NCBI RefSeq assembly: GCF_002934665.1
Contig: NZ_NIRS01000002.1
Span: forward strand, 682,001-746,000
Reading direction: 5' to 3'
DNA length: 64,000 nucleotides
From: Pseudomonas laurylsulfatiphila
Lineage (GTDB): Bacteria > Pseudomonadota > Gammaproteobacteria > Pseudomonadales > Pseudomonadaceae
The notes under the pieces: model-generated
What the model was told of the DNA's origin: nothing
The model's database searches: none
Seen by the model: only the letters and a program-made list of their open reading frames with translations
In this document: positions 1 through 9,265 of the stretch, piece by piece
Layout: every line of letters begins with the position of its first letter
How positions within the stretch are numbered: the stretch's first letter is position 1
Position numbers and translations under genes: made by a program

Positions 1-48
1 CCACTCGTTATAGGTCGCCATCAAGCAGATATGGCCGGTGCGGCTCAT
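1..48 (-). CDS. DinB-family protein, 5' end only (partial)
   Basis: The minus strand opens with ATG at 48 and reads MSRTGHICLMATYNEW before leaving the window. This resembles the N-terminus of DinB-family (four-helix, metal-binding) proteins of Pseudomonas. A second in-frame ATG lies at 57, but AAAGGA sits at the right distance for the ATG at 48, so that start is preferred. Only 16 residues are visible, so the family call rests on recognition of the N-terminus alone. Confidence 0.55.
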   Translation of the reverse strand, partial: MSRTGHICLMATYNEW

Positions 49-376
49 TGTGTTCATCCTTTGAGTGAATATTTGATCAGCGGTCCACGCTCATCTTGAA
101 GCCCCGTCTAGTACTGGGCTTCGTTGTGTTCAGTGTGGCGCAACAGAGTGGCCTCTCTCGCTTGGAGCATGCGTGTAGCCCGGCGAAAGGGGAATGGAAA
201 TGGTCGTGTCGAGTGGTGAGGGCATCAAAAAACTGCCTTAACTGCGTTATGGATTGATGAATAGTCTGTGGGTGTGCGTTGAATTGCGCTACCCCGATGT
301 CCGCTTTTGGGCCGTTTTCTGCATGTCTCCACCGGCAGCTATGGGTCGGAAGCCGTCGCTCATGAACGTCCGTATA
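49..376. other. Intergenic region left of the IS110-family element
   Basis: No convincing gene. It presumably holds the promoter of the leftward DinB-like gene. Around 301-322 lies CCGCTTTTGGGCCGTTTTCT, a member of the GGCCGTTTTCTGCC repeat family that recurs in this window. Open frames here have no family resemblance. Confidence 0.5.
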
Positions 377-389
377 TGGACTCCTCCTC

Positions 390-629
390 GTTGCAAGCCT
401 CCTTCGCTTTGGCGCCCGTGCCGACTGCACACGTATATTCGACCTCTTACTGCGGCATCGTTTTGATGCAGGGCCATGATGGGCTATTCGCGCGTCAGCT
501 CCCAATCGCTTTTACGTGCTTTACGCACCTGGACGTTAAAGGGTTTTGCCGACGCCGGTTCGACCGGTTTGCCATTGCTCGGGTTGCTTCGCAATCGTGG
601 TGTGTGGGGCTTCTCCCGGGATGAATGGA
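390..629 (-). ncRNA. Candidate bridge RNA (seekRNA) of the IS1111-type element
   Basis: IS110 elements encode a structured guide RNA, which in the IS1111 subgroup lies downstream of the recombinase. Here 240 non-coding bases fill that position. They contain possible stem-loops, such as CCGGT-TCG-ACCGG near 555-567 and GCATC-GTTTT-GATGC near 453-467. Two short words match the insertion flanks: CCATTGCT at 572-579 equals 1743-1750, and CGTATAT at 432-438 equals 371-377. The matches are short and could be chance. No covariance model was applied. Confidence 0.45.
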
Positions 630-1661
630 TCAGGCCGCTGCCCGACCCGGTTGGTAATCAGTGCCATTGCGCAGCATCGCCCAAGCCATGCGTGCAGTTT
701 TGTTGGCCAGTGCGATGGCGGCCACGTTGGGATGTGAGCGCTCGGCTAAACGGACAGCCCACTGGCTGAGTCGATCGTCTTTGGATTTGGCTGTGCGCAG
801 TGCCGACCGCGCACCGTGGATCATCAGCGTTCGCAGATAAGCATCCCCACGTTTGCTGATGTCAAGCAGTCGATCCTTGCCGCCAGAGCTGTGTTGCTTT
901 GGCGTCAGCCCTAGCGAGGCGGCCAGTTGTCGGCCGTTAGCAAACTGACTGGCATCACCGATGGCAGCAACTAGCGCAGTGGCAATCATCGGGCCGACGC
1001 CACGCAGTTGTTGCAAACGGACGGCCGATGGCTCACTTGCCGCGATCGCAGATATCTCGCCATCGAGTTCGCTCACGCGCTCATCAAGTGCGCGCAGGTC
1101 ATCCCACAAGCCATTCAGCAGACGACGAAAGCGTGCCGTCAAACCGTTATCTGCATCTTCTAGCCAGCACGGTATTGCGCGACGCAGCATCAGTAATTCC
1201 TTCGGCGCAACGAGACCGTACTCGGCGATCAGCCCACGAATCTGATTGGCTTTGGCCGTCCGCTGCTCGATTAAGCCGGCCCGGATGCGATGCGTCGCCT
1301 GGATATCCTGTTGTTCGATGGTCTTGACGGCGACGAAGCGCATGCTGGGGCGGCTCATCGCTTCGCAGATTGCCTCGGCATCGTTGGCGTCGTTCTTGTT
1401 GCTCTTGACGTACGGTTTGACGAACTGCGGCGCGATCAGCCTCACCCGAAATCCGCGTGCTTGTAGTTGCCGCGCCCAATGGTGCGCACCACCGCAACTT
1501 TCCATGCCGATCTCACAGCCGGGTTCGATCTTCTCCAGCACCGTTTGCAGCCAGCGATCGCGAGGCAGACGCTGCCGCCAGACTGGCTGCTCATGACGAT
1601 CCACGCCGTGGATCTGAAACACGTTCTTGGCCAAGTCGACCCCAATGCGCATAAGCTTCAT
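630..1661 (-). CDS. IS110-family transposase (DEDD recombinase)
   Basis: A 343-aa recombinase of normal family length. The N-terminal RuvC-like DEDD domain begins MKLMRIGVDLAKN and shows acidic residues in GVD, GMES and KNDANDAE. The C-terminal IS116/IS110/IS902 domain includes LRGVGPMIATAL and a HSSGGK segment where the catalytic serine is expected. I chose the ATG at 1661 over the upstream one at 1679 because AAGGAG lies about 7 bases before it and family members start with this sequence. It catalyses excision and RNA-guided integration of its own element. No frameshift was seen. Confidence 0.93.
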   Translation of the reverse strand: MKLMRIGVDLAKNVFQIHGVDRHEQPVWRQRLPRDRWLQTVLEKIEPGCEIGMESCGGAHHWARQLQARGFRVRLIAPQFVKPYVKSNKNDANDAEAICEAMSRPSMRFVAVKTIEQQDIQATHRIRAGLIEQRTAKANQIRGLIAEYGLVAPKELLMLRRAIPCWLEDADNGLTARFRRLLNGLWDDLRALDERVSELDGEISAIAASEPSAVRLQQLRGVGPMIATALVAAIGDASQFANGRQLAASLGLTPKQHSSGGKDRLLDISKRGDAYLRTLMIHGARSALRTAKSKDDRLSQWAVRLAERSHPNVAAIALANKTARMAWAMLRNGTDYQPGRAAA

Positions 1662-1748
1662 GTGTGGACTCCTTCTCACGGTTGACTGCGGTTCGCACCT
1701 TCAGTCTGGCACTCAAGATGCCGAGGTGAGGAGGAGTCCATCCCATTG

Positions 1749-1797
1749 CTTTTGGCCGTTTTCTGCCTTTGGTGACCGGCAGAAATCGGCCAAAAAG
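1749..1797. repeat. Palindromic repeat, GGCCGTTTTCTGCC family
   Basis: CTTTTGGCCGTTTTCTGCC at 1749-1767 faces GGCAGAAATCGGCCAAAAAG at 1778-1797, forming a near-perfect hairpin. It lies directly beside the IS110-family element and downstream of the first RTX gene, where it could also act as a transcription terminator. Related copies occur near 301, 6155, 13912, 16323, 16506 and 17111. Confidence 0.7.
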
Positions 1798-1883
1798 AGA
1801 CAGTCAGATACGTCTGGAAAATCAAGGGTGATTCACTATGCACCACCCTGCCAGATGCCAGATTCAGAGCTTCCCCCCGCGAG

Positions 1884-4800
1884 TTAAAGTATAAAGTCCG
1901 CCGTGGTCGCGCTGTTGAGACCGACTATCTGGATGGCGAATTCGGCGGCGCTATCGGCATCGGTATTGCCGTAGAGCACGCCCCCTGCAACTTTCAACTG
2001 TCCGGCCGCATTGAAGGCAGCGCTACTGCCGATGATCGAGCTGAAGGCTTCATTGGTGTTCGTCGCCGTGTTGGCATCGAGCGTCGACAGGTCAATCTTG
2101 TCGGCTCCCTGGGTGAAGTCGGTGATGATGTCCCAGGTGGAGCTGGTCAGCCCCGTTTCAGCGAGGGCATTGAAATCGAAGATATCGTTACCGACGCCGC
2201 CGGTGAGAACATCCTTGCCCATACCGCCAACCAGGATGTCGTTCCCGCCCCCACCGTTCAGCAGGTTGGCGGCGGCGTTGCCCGTGAGCGTGTCGTTATA
2301 GTTGGACCCCGTGAGGTTTTCGATGGCGATCAGGGTGTCGGAGCCTGAGCCACCGGTGGCCTGGGCCGTGGTCACAGACAGGCTGACGGCGACTGCGCTG
2401 CCGGCATAGACGTAGGAGGCCGTGTCGACGCCGGTACTGCCATTGAGGACATTGTTGCCGGCCCCGGCAAACAGGGTGTTGTTGAGATCGTTACCCGTCA
2501 GGGTGGCGATCCCGGTGGCGAGGACCCGACCATATTCGACATTGGCACCGAGGGTGTAGGCGCTGAGAAAACTGTAGACCGTGTCGCTGCCGCCGGTGCT
2601 GGCCGTGGCATTGGTTTCGATCACTACGTCGCCAGCGTTGTCGACGTAGTAAAGGTCAGACCCATCGCCGCCCGTCATCCTGTCAACGCCTGCGCCGCCA
2701 TCCAGAACGTCATTGCCCGCCCCACCGTCGAGCGTATCGTTACCGCTGCCACCGCTCAGCAAGTTAGCCGCGGCGTTGCCCGTGAGCGTGTCGTTGTAGT
2801 TGGAACCGGTGAGGTTTTCGATGGCGACCAGGGTATCGGCGCCCGAGCCGCCGGTGGCCTGGGCCGTGGTCACGGCGAGGCTGACGGTGACTGCACTGCT
2901 GGCATAGAGGTAGGACACCGTATCGACGCCGGTGCCGCCATTGAGGACGTTGTTGCCGATTTCGGCATAGAGGGTGTTGTTGAGGCCGTTACCCGTGAGG
3001 GCGGCGACCCCGGTGGCTAGGAGGCGACCGTTCTCGACATTGTCGCTGAGCGTGTAGGCGCCGAGAGAGCTGTAGACCACGTCGCTGCCGCCGGTGCTGG
3101 CCGTCGCATTGGTTTCAACCACGACGTCGCTGGCGTTGTCGACGTAGTAGATGTCGGAGCCATCACCGCCCGTCATCCCGTCGGAACCAGTGCCGCCATT
3201 CAGAACGTCATTGCCCGCGCCACCGTCGAGCGTATCGTTTCCAGCGCCACCATTGAGCAGGTTGGCGGCGGCGTTGCCCGTGAGCGTGTCGTTGTAGCTG
3301 GAGCCGGTGAGGTTTTCGATAGCGATCAGGGTGTCAGCGCCTGATCCGCCGGTGGCCTGGGCTGTGGTCACGGCCAGGCTGGCAGTGATTGCGCTGCCGG
3401 CATAGAGGTAGGAGGCGGTGTCGACGCCAGTGCCACCATTGAGGACGTTGTTGCCGACCCCGGCATAGAGGGTGTTGTCGAGGCCGTTACCCGTCAGGCC
3501 GGCGATCCCGGTGGCGAGGACGCGCCCGTTCTCGACGTTGGCACCGAGGGTGTAGGCGTTGAGAAAACTGTAGACCGTGTCGCTGCCGCCGGTGCTGGCC
3601 GTGGCATTGGTTTCAACCACGACGTCAGCCGCGTTGTCGACGTAGTAGATGTCGGAACCATCATCCCCCGTCATCCTGTCGACGCCTGCGCCGCCATTCA
3701 AAAAGTCATTGCCGGCACCGCCGTAGAGGTGGTTGGTGGCGGCGTTACCGGTCAGCGTGTTGGCGAGATCGTTACCGGTGCCTGTGAGCGCCGCGCTGCC
3801 AGTGAGGGTCAGGTTCTCCTGGTAGTTGCCGAGGGTGCGGCTGACGCTGGAAATGACGGTGTCGACGCCGCCGCTGGCGGAGGTTTCGGTAACCACGTCG
3901 CTGGCATGGTCGACGTAGTAGATGTCATTGCCCAGGCCGCCGATCATCACATCGGCGCCGGCACCGCCGTTGAGCGTATTGGCGGCGGCGTTGCCGGTCA
4001 GCGTGTTGGCGAGGCCGTTACCGGTGCCATTGATCGCTGAAGCCCCTGTCAGTATCAGGTTCTCCAGGTTGGCCCCCAGCACCCAGCTCACAGCCGACTT
4101 GACCGTGTCAGTGCCGGCGCCCACCTCCTCACGAAGTTGAAGCAGGTCATCGACCACAGCATAAGTATCATTGCCAGTGCCCCCAGCCAACAACATGTTA
4201 CCCTGACCGTTCAGCGTGTCATCACCGCTCCCGCCATTGACCTCCAGCCGTGCCGCGGTTCCATCGGCACTGAAGCGCTGGACATGGATACCGTCATTAA
4301 CATGACTGGACTGTCCTATAGACATCCAGGTCACTGCCCAGCCGCCGTCTTCCAGAGACGTGACCTTGGCGGAAACCTGTGAACCGTCAGTGGTGGTGTT
4401 GACCAGCGTTTCGCCACCGACGGTTTGGCCCGCTGCGTTATAGCGCTGGGAATAGATAGCCACCCCACTGCCATCCTGTTCGCCGCCCGCTTCCCAGGTC
4501 ACCACCCAGCCGCCATCAGCCAATGCCGTTACATCGGAGAAACTCTGAGACTGAGTGGCATAGAGAGGGCTGGTTATGACGAGGGTTTCACCGCCGACCG
4601 CCTGACCATTGGCGTCATAGCGCTGGAAGTAAATATCGCTACCATTGGCAGCTACGCTGAAGGATGACCAGCTCACCAGCCAGCCACCATCGTTCAAGGC
4701 CGTTACCGCAGGAATGTACTGGTCATTCAGCGTATTGGTGTTTACCTGCGTTTCGCTGCCTACCCTGTTACCGGTTGCATCGTAACGCTGGGCATAGATA

Positions 4801-5696
4801 TCGAAGCGGCTTTCGCCTGGGTGAGTCGCATGCCAGGTCACCAGCCAGCCACCGTCCTTCAGGGCTGTCACGTCAGAGCTGTAGTGTACGATCTGATTAT
4901 CCCCTGTCGTCGTGTTGACCTGGGTTTCGCCCCCCACAGCGATGCCCGCTGCGTTATAGCGTTGGGCCTCGATCGTGAAGTTATTGCCAGCGACGTCCCG
5001 CGACATCCATACCACCAGCCAACCGCCATCACCCAGTGCTGTAACAGCCGGGCTGTTCTGGCTTTCAGCCGTGTGGGTATTGACGCGCCATTGATCGCCC
5101 ATGGGATCACCAGCCGCGCTGAACCGCCGGGCATAGATGTCGCCAGTTTCGACCATCTGATAGGTGTACCAGGTAACCACCCAGCCACCGTCAGCCAACC
5201 CAGCGATATCGGAATATCCCTGAGAGTGTTGCGAAGGGGCGACAGCAATCTCATCGCCCACCTTCTCGCCTGCTGCACTGTAGCGTTGGATTAAAATATC
5301 GTTCCCATTGACTGGATCTCTGGACTCTAGGGACACCAGCCATCCACCGTCGGCCAGCCCGGTAATGGAGATATTGTCCTGAGTCATCGTCATAATCGTA
5401 CTGACCCGGCTTTCACCGCCCGCTTTGACGCTCAGAATCCTGTCGGCGAATTGCAGGCTCTCGATGTTGCGCAGGTAATCGGTACCCTCATCGCCATCAA
5501 CGACATTCAGGTCGGTGACCGTCAGTTGGCCGTTGCTCCATCCAAAGCGATAGTCGCCAGCGTTGCCCGTATAGATAGCCGTATCCTGGCCCGCACCGCC
5601 GTCGAGGGTGTCGTCCCCCGCCAGGCCGGTAATGCTTTCGGCCTCACTTGTCCCCAATAGAACATCGTTGCTCGTAGTGCCTGATATCACGGCCAT
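1884..5696 (-). CDS. RTX (haemolysin-type calcium-binding) repeat protein, 1270 aa
   Basis: A probable type I-secreted protein. Residues 1-90 form an RTX-like cap. About residues 108-486 hold seven repeats of roughly 54 aa with the core ALADGGWVVTW...IYAQRYxAAGxxVGGET. The rest is glycine/aspartate RTX nonapeptides (GGAGNDTLDGG) arranged in three tandem 166-aa units, 498 bp apart in the DNA. The last 100 residues (DxFDFNAL...DKIDLSTLDANTAT) resemble the serralysin-type C-terminal secretion domain. It has no N-terminal signal peptide, as expected for type I export. The start has AAGGA about 10 bases upstream. No enzymatic domain was recognised. An adhesin or surface-layer role is possible but unproven. 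Confidence 0.88.
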   Translation of the reverse strand: MAVISGTTSNDVLLGTSEAESITGLAGDDTLDGGAGQDTAIYTGNAGDYRFGWSNGQLTVTDLNVVDGDEGTDYLRNIESLQFADRILSVKAGGESRVSTIMTMTQDNISITGLADGGWLVSLESRDPVNGNDILIQRYSAAGEKVGDEIAVAPSQHSQGYSDIAGLADGGWVVTWYTYQMVETGDIYARRFSAAGDPMGDQWRVNTHTAESQNSPAVTALGDGGWLVVWMSRDVAGNNFTIEAQRYNAAGIAVGGETQVNTTTGDNQIVHYSSDVTALKDGGWLVTWHATHPGESRFDIYAQRYDATGNRVGSETQVNTNTLNDQYIPAVTALNDGGWLVSWSSFSVAANGSDIYFQRYDANGQAVGGETLVITSPLYATQSQSFSDVTALADGGWVVTWEAGGEQDGSGVAIYSQRYNAAGQTVGGETLVNTTTDGSQVSAKVTSLEDGGWAVTWMSIGQSSHVNDGIHVQRFSADGTAARLEVNGGSGDDTLNGQGNMLLAGGTGNDTYAVVDDLLQLREEVGAGTDTVKSAVSWVLGANLENLILTGASAINGTGNGLANTLTGNAAANTLNGGAGADVMIGGLGNDIYYVDHASDVVTETSASGGVDTVISSVSRTLGNYQENLTLTGSAALTGTGNDLANTLTGNAATNHLYGGAGNDFLNGGAGVDRMTGDDGSDIYYVDNAADVVVETNATASTGGSDTVYSFLNAYTLGANVENGRVLATGIAGLTGNGLDNTLYAGVGNNVLNGGTGVDTASYLYAGSAITASLAVTTAQATGGSGADTLIAIENLTGSSYNDTLTGNAAANLLNGGAGNDTLDGGAGNDVLNGGTGSDGMTGGDGSDIYYVDNASDVVVETNATASTGGSDVVYSSLGAYTLSDNVENGRLLATGVAALTGNGLNNTLYAEIGNNVLNGGTGVDTVSYLYASSAVTVSLAVTTAQATGGSGADTLVAIENLTGSNYNDTLTGNAAANLLSGGSGNDTLDGGAGNDVLDGGAGVDRMTGGDGSDLYYVDNAGDVVIETNATASTGGSDTVYSFLSAYTLGANVEYGRVLATGIATLTGNDLNNTLFAGAGNNVLNGSTGVDTASYVYAGSAVAVSLSVTTAQATGGSGSDTLIAIENLTGSNYNDTLTGNAAANLLNGGGGNDILVGGMGKDVLTGGVGNDIFDFNALAETGLTSSTWDIITDFTQGADKIDLSTLDANTATNTNEAFSSIIGSSAAFNAAGQLKVAGGVLYGNTDADSAAEFAIQIVGLNSATTADFIL

Positions 5697-6539
5697 GTGG
5701 GATTTTTCCTTTATTCAAGTAACAGGCAAGGTAAAGCCGCCGGGCATTTCATCGAAATTCGTCGAGGCCACGTAGGTCTGCACTCATTTTCATTCAGTTC
5801 ACTCATGGCCAAGGTGCTTGCGCTGGTGAACCGGGTGACAAACCGGGCTGGGCTGGGCTGTCCGCCCGCTTGCAACCTTCTACTGCCCGGCCGCACAGAT
5901 AGTGGCACTCATTGTATATAGCCATCTGCCACTTCGCTTGTCCGGTCGTCGCCTCCTATCACGTGGGCAAGCCGATCAGGACAGAACAGTGGGTGACATA
6001 CTTTCCAAAATGGACTCCGATGGCATCACCAGCTCTCGACAGTGATCGTTACTTTTTGACATACGCAAGGCATAGCCCGCAGACAAAATGCGAGAAGGAT
6101 TCAGGGGGAAACAAGGGGGTCCGCTTGACGATCACGAATGACTGCATCAGTCGACTGCGGCCCTTCGCGACAGGCAGAAAACGGCCAAAAGCCGACCTTC
6201 GCCCACCGGCCAAATTGATGCTGCCCTACAACGTTATCAATAACCAATGACCCCAGATGATTACCTTTGGCCGCTTAGTGACCAATTGGTTTTCAACGAG
6301 AACACAATGCGTTCCCGTGTCGATATCAGACACGGATGTGGCGTGATCAGGTAACTGAATCATCGGACAAGCCGGGTAAGGTGGCGCACCTTTTCATCGA
6401 AACGACCACGTCCGATGATGGGCTTGATAAGAACTGCAGCGTTTGAAGGGTGCTTCTTTCAGGAAGCCCGGCAGGCAGCAATGATGATCTGTTGCCCCTA
6501 TCCATCCGCTTAAATGTCGATCGGCAGAGAAAAAAACCA
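5697..6539. other. Long intergenic region between RTX gene and permease
   Basis: About 840 bp separate the divergent RTX gene and the permease. It probably contains promoters for both. The only recognisable element is a GGCCGTTTTCTGCC-family repeat at 6155-6196. A 112-codon open frame at 5912-6250 has no family resemblance or clear ribosome site and is not called as a gene. Confidence 0.5.
6155..6196. repeat. GGCCGTTTTCTGCC-family repeat copy
   Basis: The segment reads CTGCGGCCCTTCGCGACAGG followed by CAGAAAACGGCCAAAAGCCG. This is the fuller form of the repeat seen at 16323-16349 and 17111-17140, and the half-form of the hairpin at 1749-1797. Confidence 0.6.
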
Positions 6540-7940
6540 ATGATTAGCCCGAGCTCCAAGGATTCGAGTGGCCAATTGGCGCAGGGCTTCAAGCCTCGTC
6601 ACGTAACAATGCTGTCAATCGCCGGTATTATCGGCGCCGGTTTGTTCGTTGGCTCAGGACACGCCATTGCGGCGGCTGGCCCGGCGGTGCTGCTGGCCTA
6701 TCTATTCTCTGGTCTGCTCGTCGTTCTGGTCATGCGCATGCTCGGTGAAATGGCGGTGGCCAACCCGGACACCGGCTCTTTCTCCACCTATGCCGACCAG
6801 GCCATCGGCCGTTGGGCCGGCTTCACCGTCGGTTGGCTCTACTGGTGGTTCTGGGTGCTGGTGATCCCTATCGAAGCGCTGGCCGCCGGTCATGTATTGA
6901 ACCAGTGGTTTCCCCAGATCGATGCCTGGCTGTTCGCCCTGGTGTCGATCATTGCACTGGTGGTGACCAACCTGTTCAGCGTGTCCAAGTACGGCGAATT
7001 CGAGTTCTGGTTCGCCATGGCCAAGGTGGTGGCGATCATCGGTTTCATCGGCGTGGGTTTTGCCGTGTTGATGGGCTGGGTTCCCGATCGGGAAGTCAGC
7101 GGATTGAGCGGCCTGATGGCCGAGCACGGCGGGTTTGCTCCCAACGGGCTGTCGGCGGTAGTCGGTGCCTTCATCACCATCATGTTCAGTTTTATCGGTA
7201 CCGAAGCGGTCACCATCGCCGCCGCCGAATCCGACAATCCCTCGCAGAACATTGCCAAGGCCACCCGTTCGGTGATCTGGCGCATCGGGGTGTTTTACCT
7301 GCTGTCGATTTTCGTGGTCATCTCCGTGGTGCCCTGGAATGACCCGCTGCTGGCTTCGGTAGGCTCCTACCAGCGGGCACTGGAAATCATGAACATTCCC
7401 CACGCCAAGTTCATGGTGGACGTGGTGGTGCTGATCGCCGTGGCCAGTTGCATGAACTCCTCGATCTACATTGCCTCGCGCATGCTGTACTCGCTGGGCC
7501 GTCGCGGTGATGCGCCGAAGGCGCTGAAGGCGACCTCCTCCGAAGGTGTGCCGCGGGCAGCAGTCATCGCCAGCACTGTGCTGGGCGCGGCGATCACCGT
7601 GTGGAGCTACTTCATGCCCGCCGGGTTGTTCGAGTTCCTGCTGGCCAGTTCCGGCGCAATTGCCTTGGTGGTGTACCTGGCCATTGCGGTGTCGCAGCTG
7701 CGCATGCGCCGGATGTTGCGTCGGCAGAACGTCGAGCTGACCTTTCGCATGTGGCTGTTTCCCTGGCTCACCTGGTTGGTGATCCTGTTCATCTGCGCAG
7801 CGCTGGCGGTGATGATGGCCTCCCCTGATCACCGTACAGAAGTGAGCACGACCATTGGCCTGGCGCTGGCGATTTCCTTTATCGGCCTGGTGACATCGCG
7901 TCACCCTGCGCAGGCTGCGAGGGTGACATCGGCGGGATAA
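6540..7940 (+). CDS. Amino-acid permease of the APC superfamily (GABA/proline permease type)
   Basis: A 466-aa inner-membrane transporter with about 12 hydrophobic segments. The first transmembrane helix carries the APC signature (SIAGIIGAGLFVGSG), followed by GEMAVANPDTGSFSTYAD and the central FSFIGTEAVTIAAAES motif. These are typical of the AAT family, which includes GabP, ProY and AroP. Proton-coupled uptake of an amino acid or amine is expected; the exact substrate cannot be read from sequence. I chose the ATG at 6540 because the family N-terminus (QLAQGFKPRHVTMLSIAG) follows closely, although its ribosome site is weak. A GbdR-like regulator follows 110 bp downstream on the same strand and may control it. 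Confidence 0.88.
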   Translation: MISPSSKDSSGQLAQGFKPRHVTMLSIAGIIGAGLFVGSGHAIAAAGPAVLLAYLFSGLLVVLVMRMLGEMAVANPDTGSFSTYADQAIGRWAGFTVGWLYWWFWVLVIPIEALAAGHVLNQWFPQIDAWLFALVSIIALVVTNLFSVSKYGEFEFWFAMAKVVAIIGFIGVGFAVLMGWVPDREVSGLSGLMAEHGGFAPNGLSAVVGAFITIMFSFIGTEAVTIAAAESDNPSQNIAKATRSVIWRIGVFYLLSIFVVISVVPWNDPLLASVGSYQRALEIMNIPHAKFMVDVVVLIAVASCMNSSIYIASRMLYSLGRRGDAPKALKATSSEGVPRAAVIASTVLGAAITVWSYFMPAGLFEFLLASSGAIALVVYLAIAVSQLRMRRMLRRQNVELTFRMWLFPWLTWLVILFICAALAVMMASPDHRTEVSTTIGLALAISFIGLVTSRHPAQAARVTSAG

Positions 7941-8049
7941 AACCCGGTAGGTAGTTGCGCCGAACCTGATACCCCCTACGCCAGGACTGGGGGTATGACC
8001 CGCTCCTGTGTCTCAGGCCGTCATCGCTTTTAGTGAGGACATGACCACG

Positions 8050-9162
8050 ATGTCATCGAACTCCACCGTGTCCGACGGTAAGACTCAATCCGTCGGTTTT
8101 CTGCTGCTGGACAAATTCACACTCATTTCCCTGGCGTCGGCAGTAGAGCCACTGCGTATGGCCAATCAGTTGTCGGGGCGAGAGCTATATCGCTGGCATA
8201 CGTTCAGCCCCGGGGGAGAGCCTGTCTGGGCCAGTGATGGCGTGCAGATCACTCCGGATGCTTCATGGAAAAATCCATTGGTGGCGGACACTGTAATCGT
8301 GTGTGGCGGTATTGGAATCCAGAGCGTGATTACCCGCGAGCACATTACCTGGCTGCAAGCCCTGGCGCGTCAATCCAGACGCTTGGGAGGTGTGTGCACC
8401 GGTAGCTGGGCGCTCGCAAAAGCCGGGCTGCTCGACGGCTACGAGTGCAGCGTGCATTGGGAATTTCTGGCGGCCATGCAGGAAGCCTTCCCGCGAGTCA
8501 GCATCAGTGCGAGCCTGTTCACCCTCGACCGAAACCGCTTTACAAGCTCCGGCGGAACGGCCCCCATGGACATGATGCTGCACCTGATCGGTCGCGATCA
8601 TGGTCGAGAATTATCCGCCGCCATCTCCGAGATGTTTGTCTACGAGCGCATACGCAACGAACAGGATCATCAGCGCGTTCCCCTCAGGCATGTGCTCGGA
8701 ACTCATCAGCCCAAGCTGCAGGACATCGTCGCGTTGATGGAGGCCAATCTCGAGGAACCGATCGACCTGGATAACCTTGCAGAATACGTTGACCTGTCAC
8801 GTCGACAGCTGGAGCGGCTATTTCAGAAATACCTTCACTGTACGCCGTCACGCTACTACATGAGGTTACGTCTTGTTCGAGCGCGACAACTGCTCAAGCA
8901 AACATCATTGTCGATCATTGAGTTGGCGTATGTATGCGGTTTCGTGTCGACACCCCATTTTTCCAAATGCTATCGCGAGTACTTTGGTGTTCCCCCCAGT
9001 GAGGAGCGTTCCGGCTCGGAAATGAATCGCAAAATAGCAACGCTTGCGACGACGCAGCCGTCATTGACCAAACCGCCGACAGCGCTCGACCAGGCACGAA
9101 ACGAATCGACCTTTGCCAGTGTTCGAATGATGGATCGCTCCGGTTTGGCGGAGTCGTGCTGA
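8050..9162 (+). CDS. GlxA/GbdR-like AraC-family transcriptional regulator
   Basis: About 370 aa. Residues 10-190 form a DJ-1/PfpI (GATase1-like) domain: VGFLLLDKFTLISLASAVEP and the nucleophile region GVCTGSWALAKAG. A C-terminal AraC DNA-binding domain follows (LAEYVDLSRRQLERLFQKYL and AYVCGFVSTPHFSKCYREYF). The sequence closely resembles GbdR and CdhR, which respond to glycine betaine or carnitine catabolites in Pseudomonas. It is not in a betaine-catabolic gene set here, so it may be a paralogue controlling the preceding permease. The start is uncertain among ATG at 8041, ATG at 8050 and an upstream GTG at 8008; GAGG lies about 11 bases before 8050. Confidence 0.85.
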   Translation: MSSNSTVSDGKTQSVGFLLLDKFTLISLASAVEPLRMANQLSGRELYRWHTFSPGGEPVWASDGVQITPDASWKNPLVADTVIVCGGIGIQSVITREHITWLQALARQSRRLGGVCTGSWALAKAGLLDGYECSVHWEFLAAMQEAFPRVSISASLFTLDRNRFTSSGGTAPMDMMLHLIGRDHGRELSAAISEMFVYERIRNEQDHQRVPLRHVLGTHQPKLQDIVALMEANLEEPIDLDNLAEYVDLSRRQLERLFQKYLHCTPSRYYMRLRLVRARQLLKQTSLSIIELAYVCGFVSTPHFSKCYREYFGVPPSEERSGSEMNRKIATLATTQPSLTKPPTALDQARNESTFASVRMMDRSGLAESC

Positions 9163-9265
9163 TGGGACGGCTCGGCCGCATCCTCCGTAGTGCATGAGTT
9201 TACTCAACAAGAGCACGCAGGAAATATGCCTTGTGTTAGAGAGGCCTCTAGCAAACCGAGGCCGA

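Larger units (their letters stand above)
370..1743 (-). mobile_element. IS110-family insertion sequence, IS1111 type
   Basis: A DEDD recombinase gene is bracketed by a perfect 13-bp inverted repeat: TGGACTCCTCCTC at 377-389 and its reverse complement at 1728-1740. Subterminal inverted repeats of this size are a hallmark of the IS1111 subgroup, so the true ends should lie a few bases outside; the coordinates given are approximate. Non-coding DNA is longer downstream of the recombinase (about 240 nt) than upstream (about 65 nt), again as in IS1111. No target duplication is evident, which is normal for this family. The element appears intact. Confidence 0.8.

Noticed and set aside
77..505. 142-codon minus-strand frame left of and across the IS end
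   Set aside because: It crosses the IS boundary and reads as Arg-rich, His-rich noise without recognisable motifs.
5912..6250. 112-codon open frame in the RTX/permease gap
   Set aside because: No ribosome site of note, no family resemblance, and it runs across a repeat copy.
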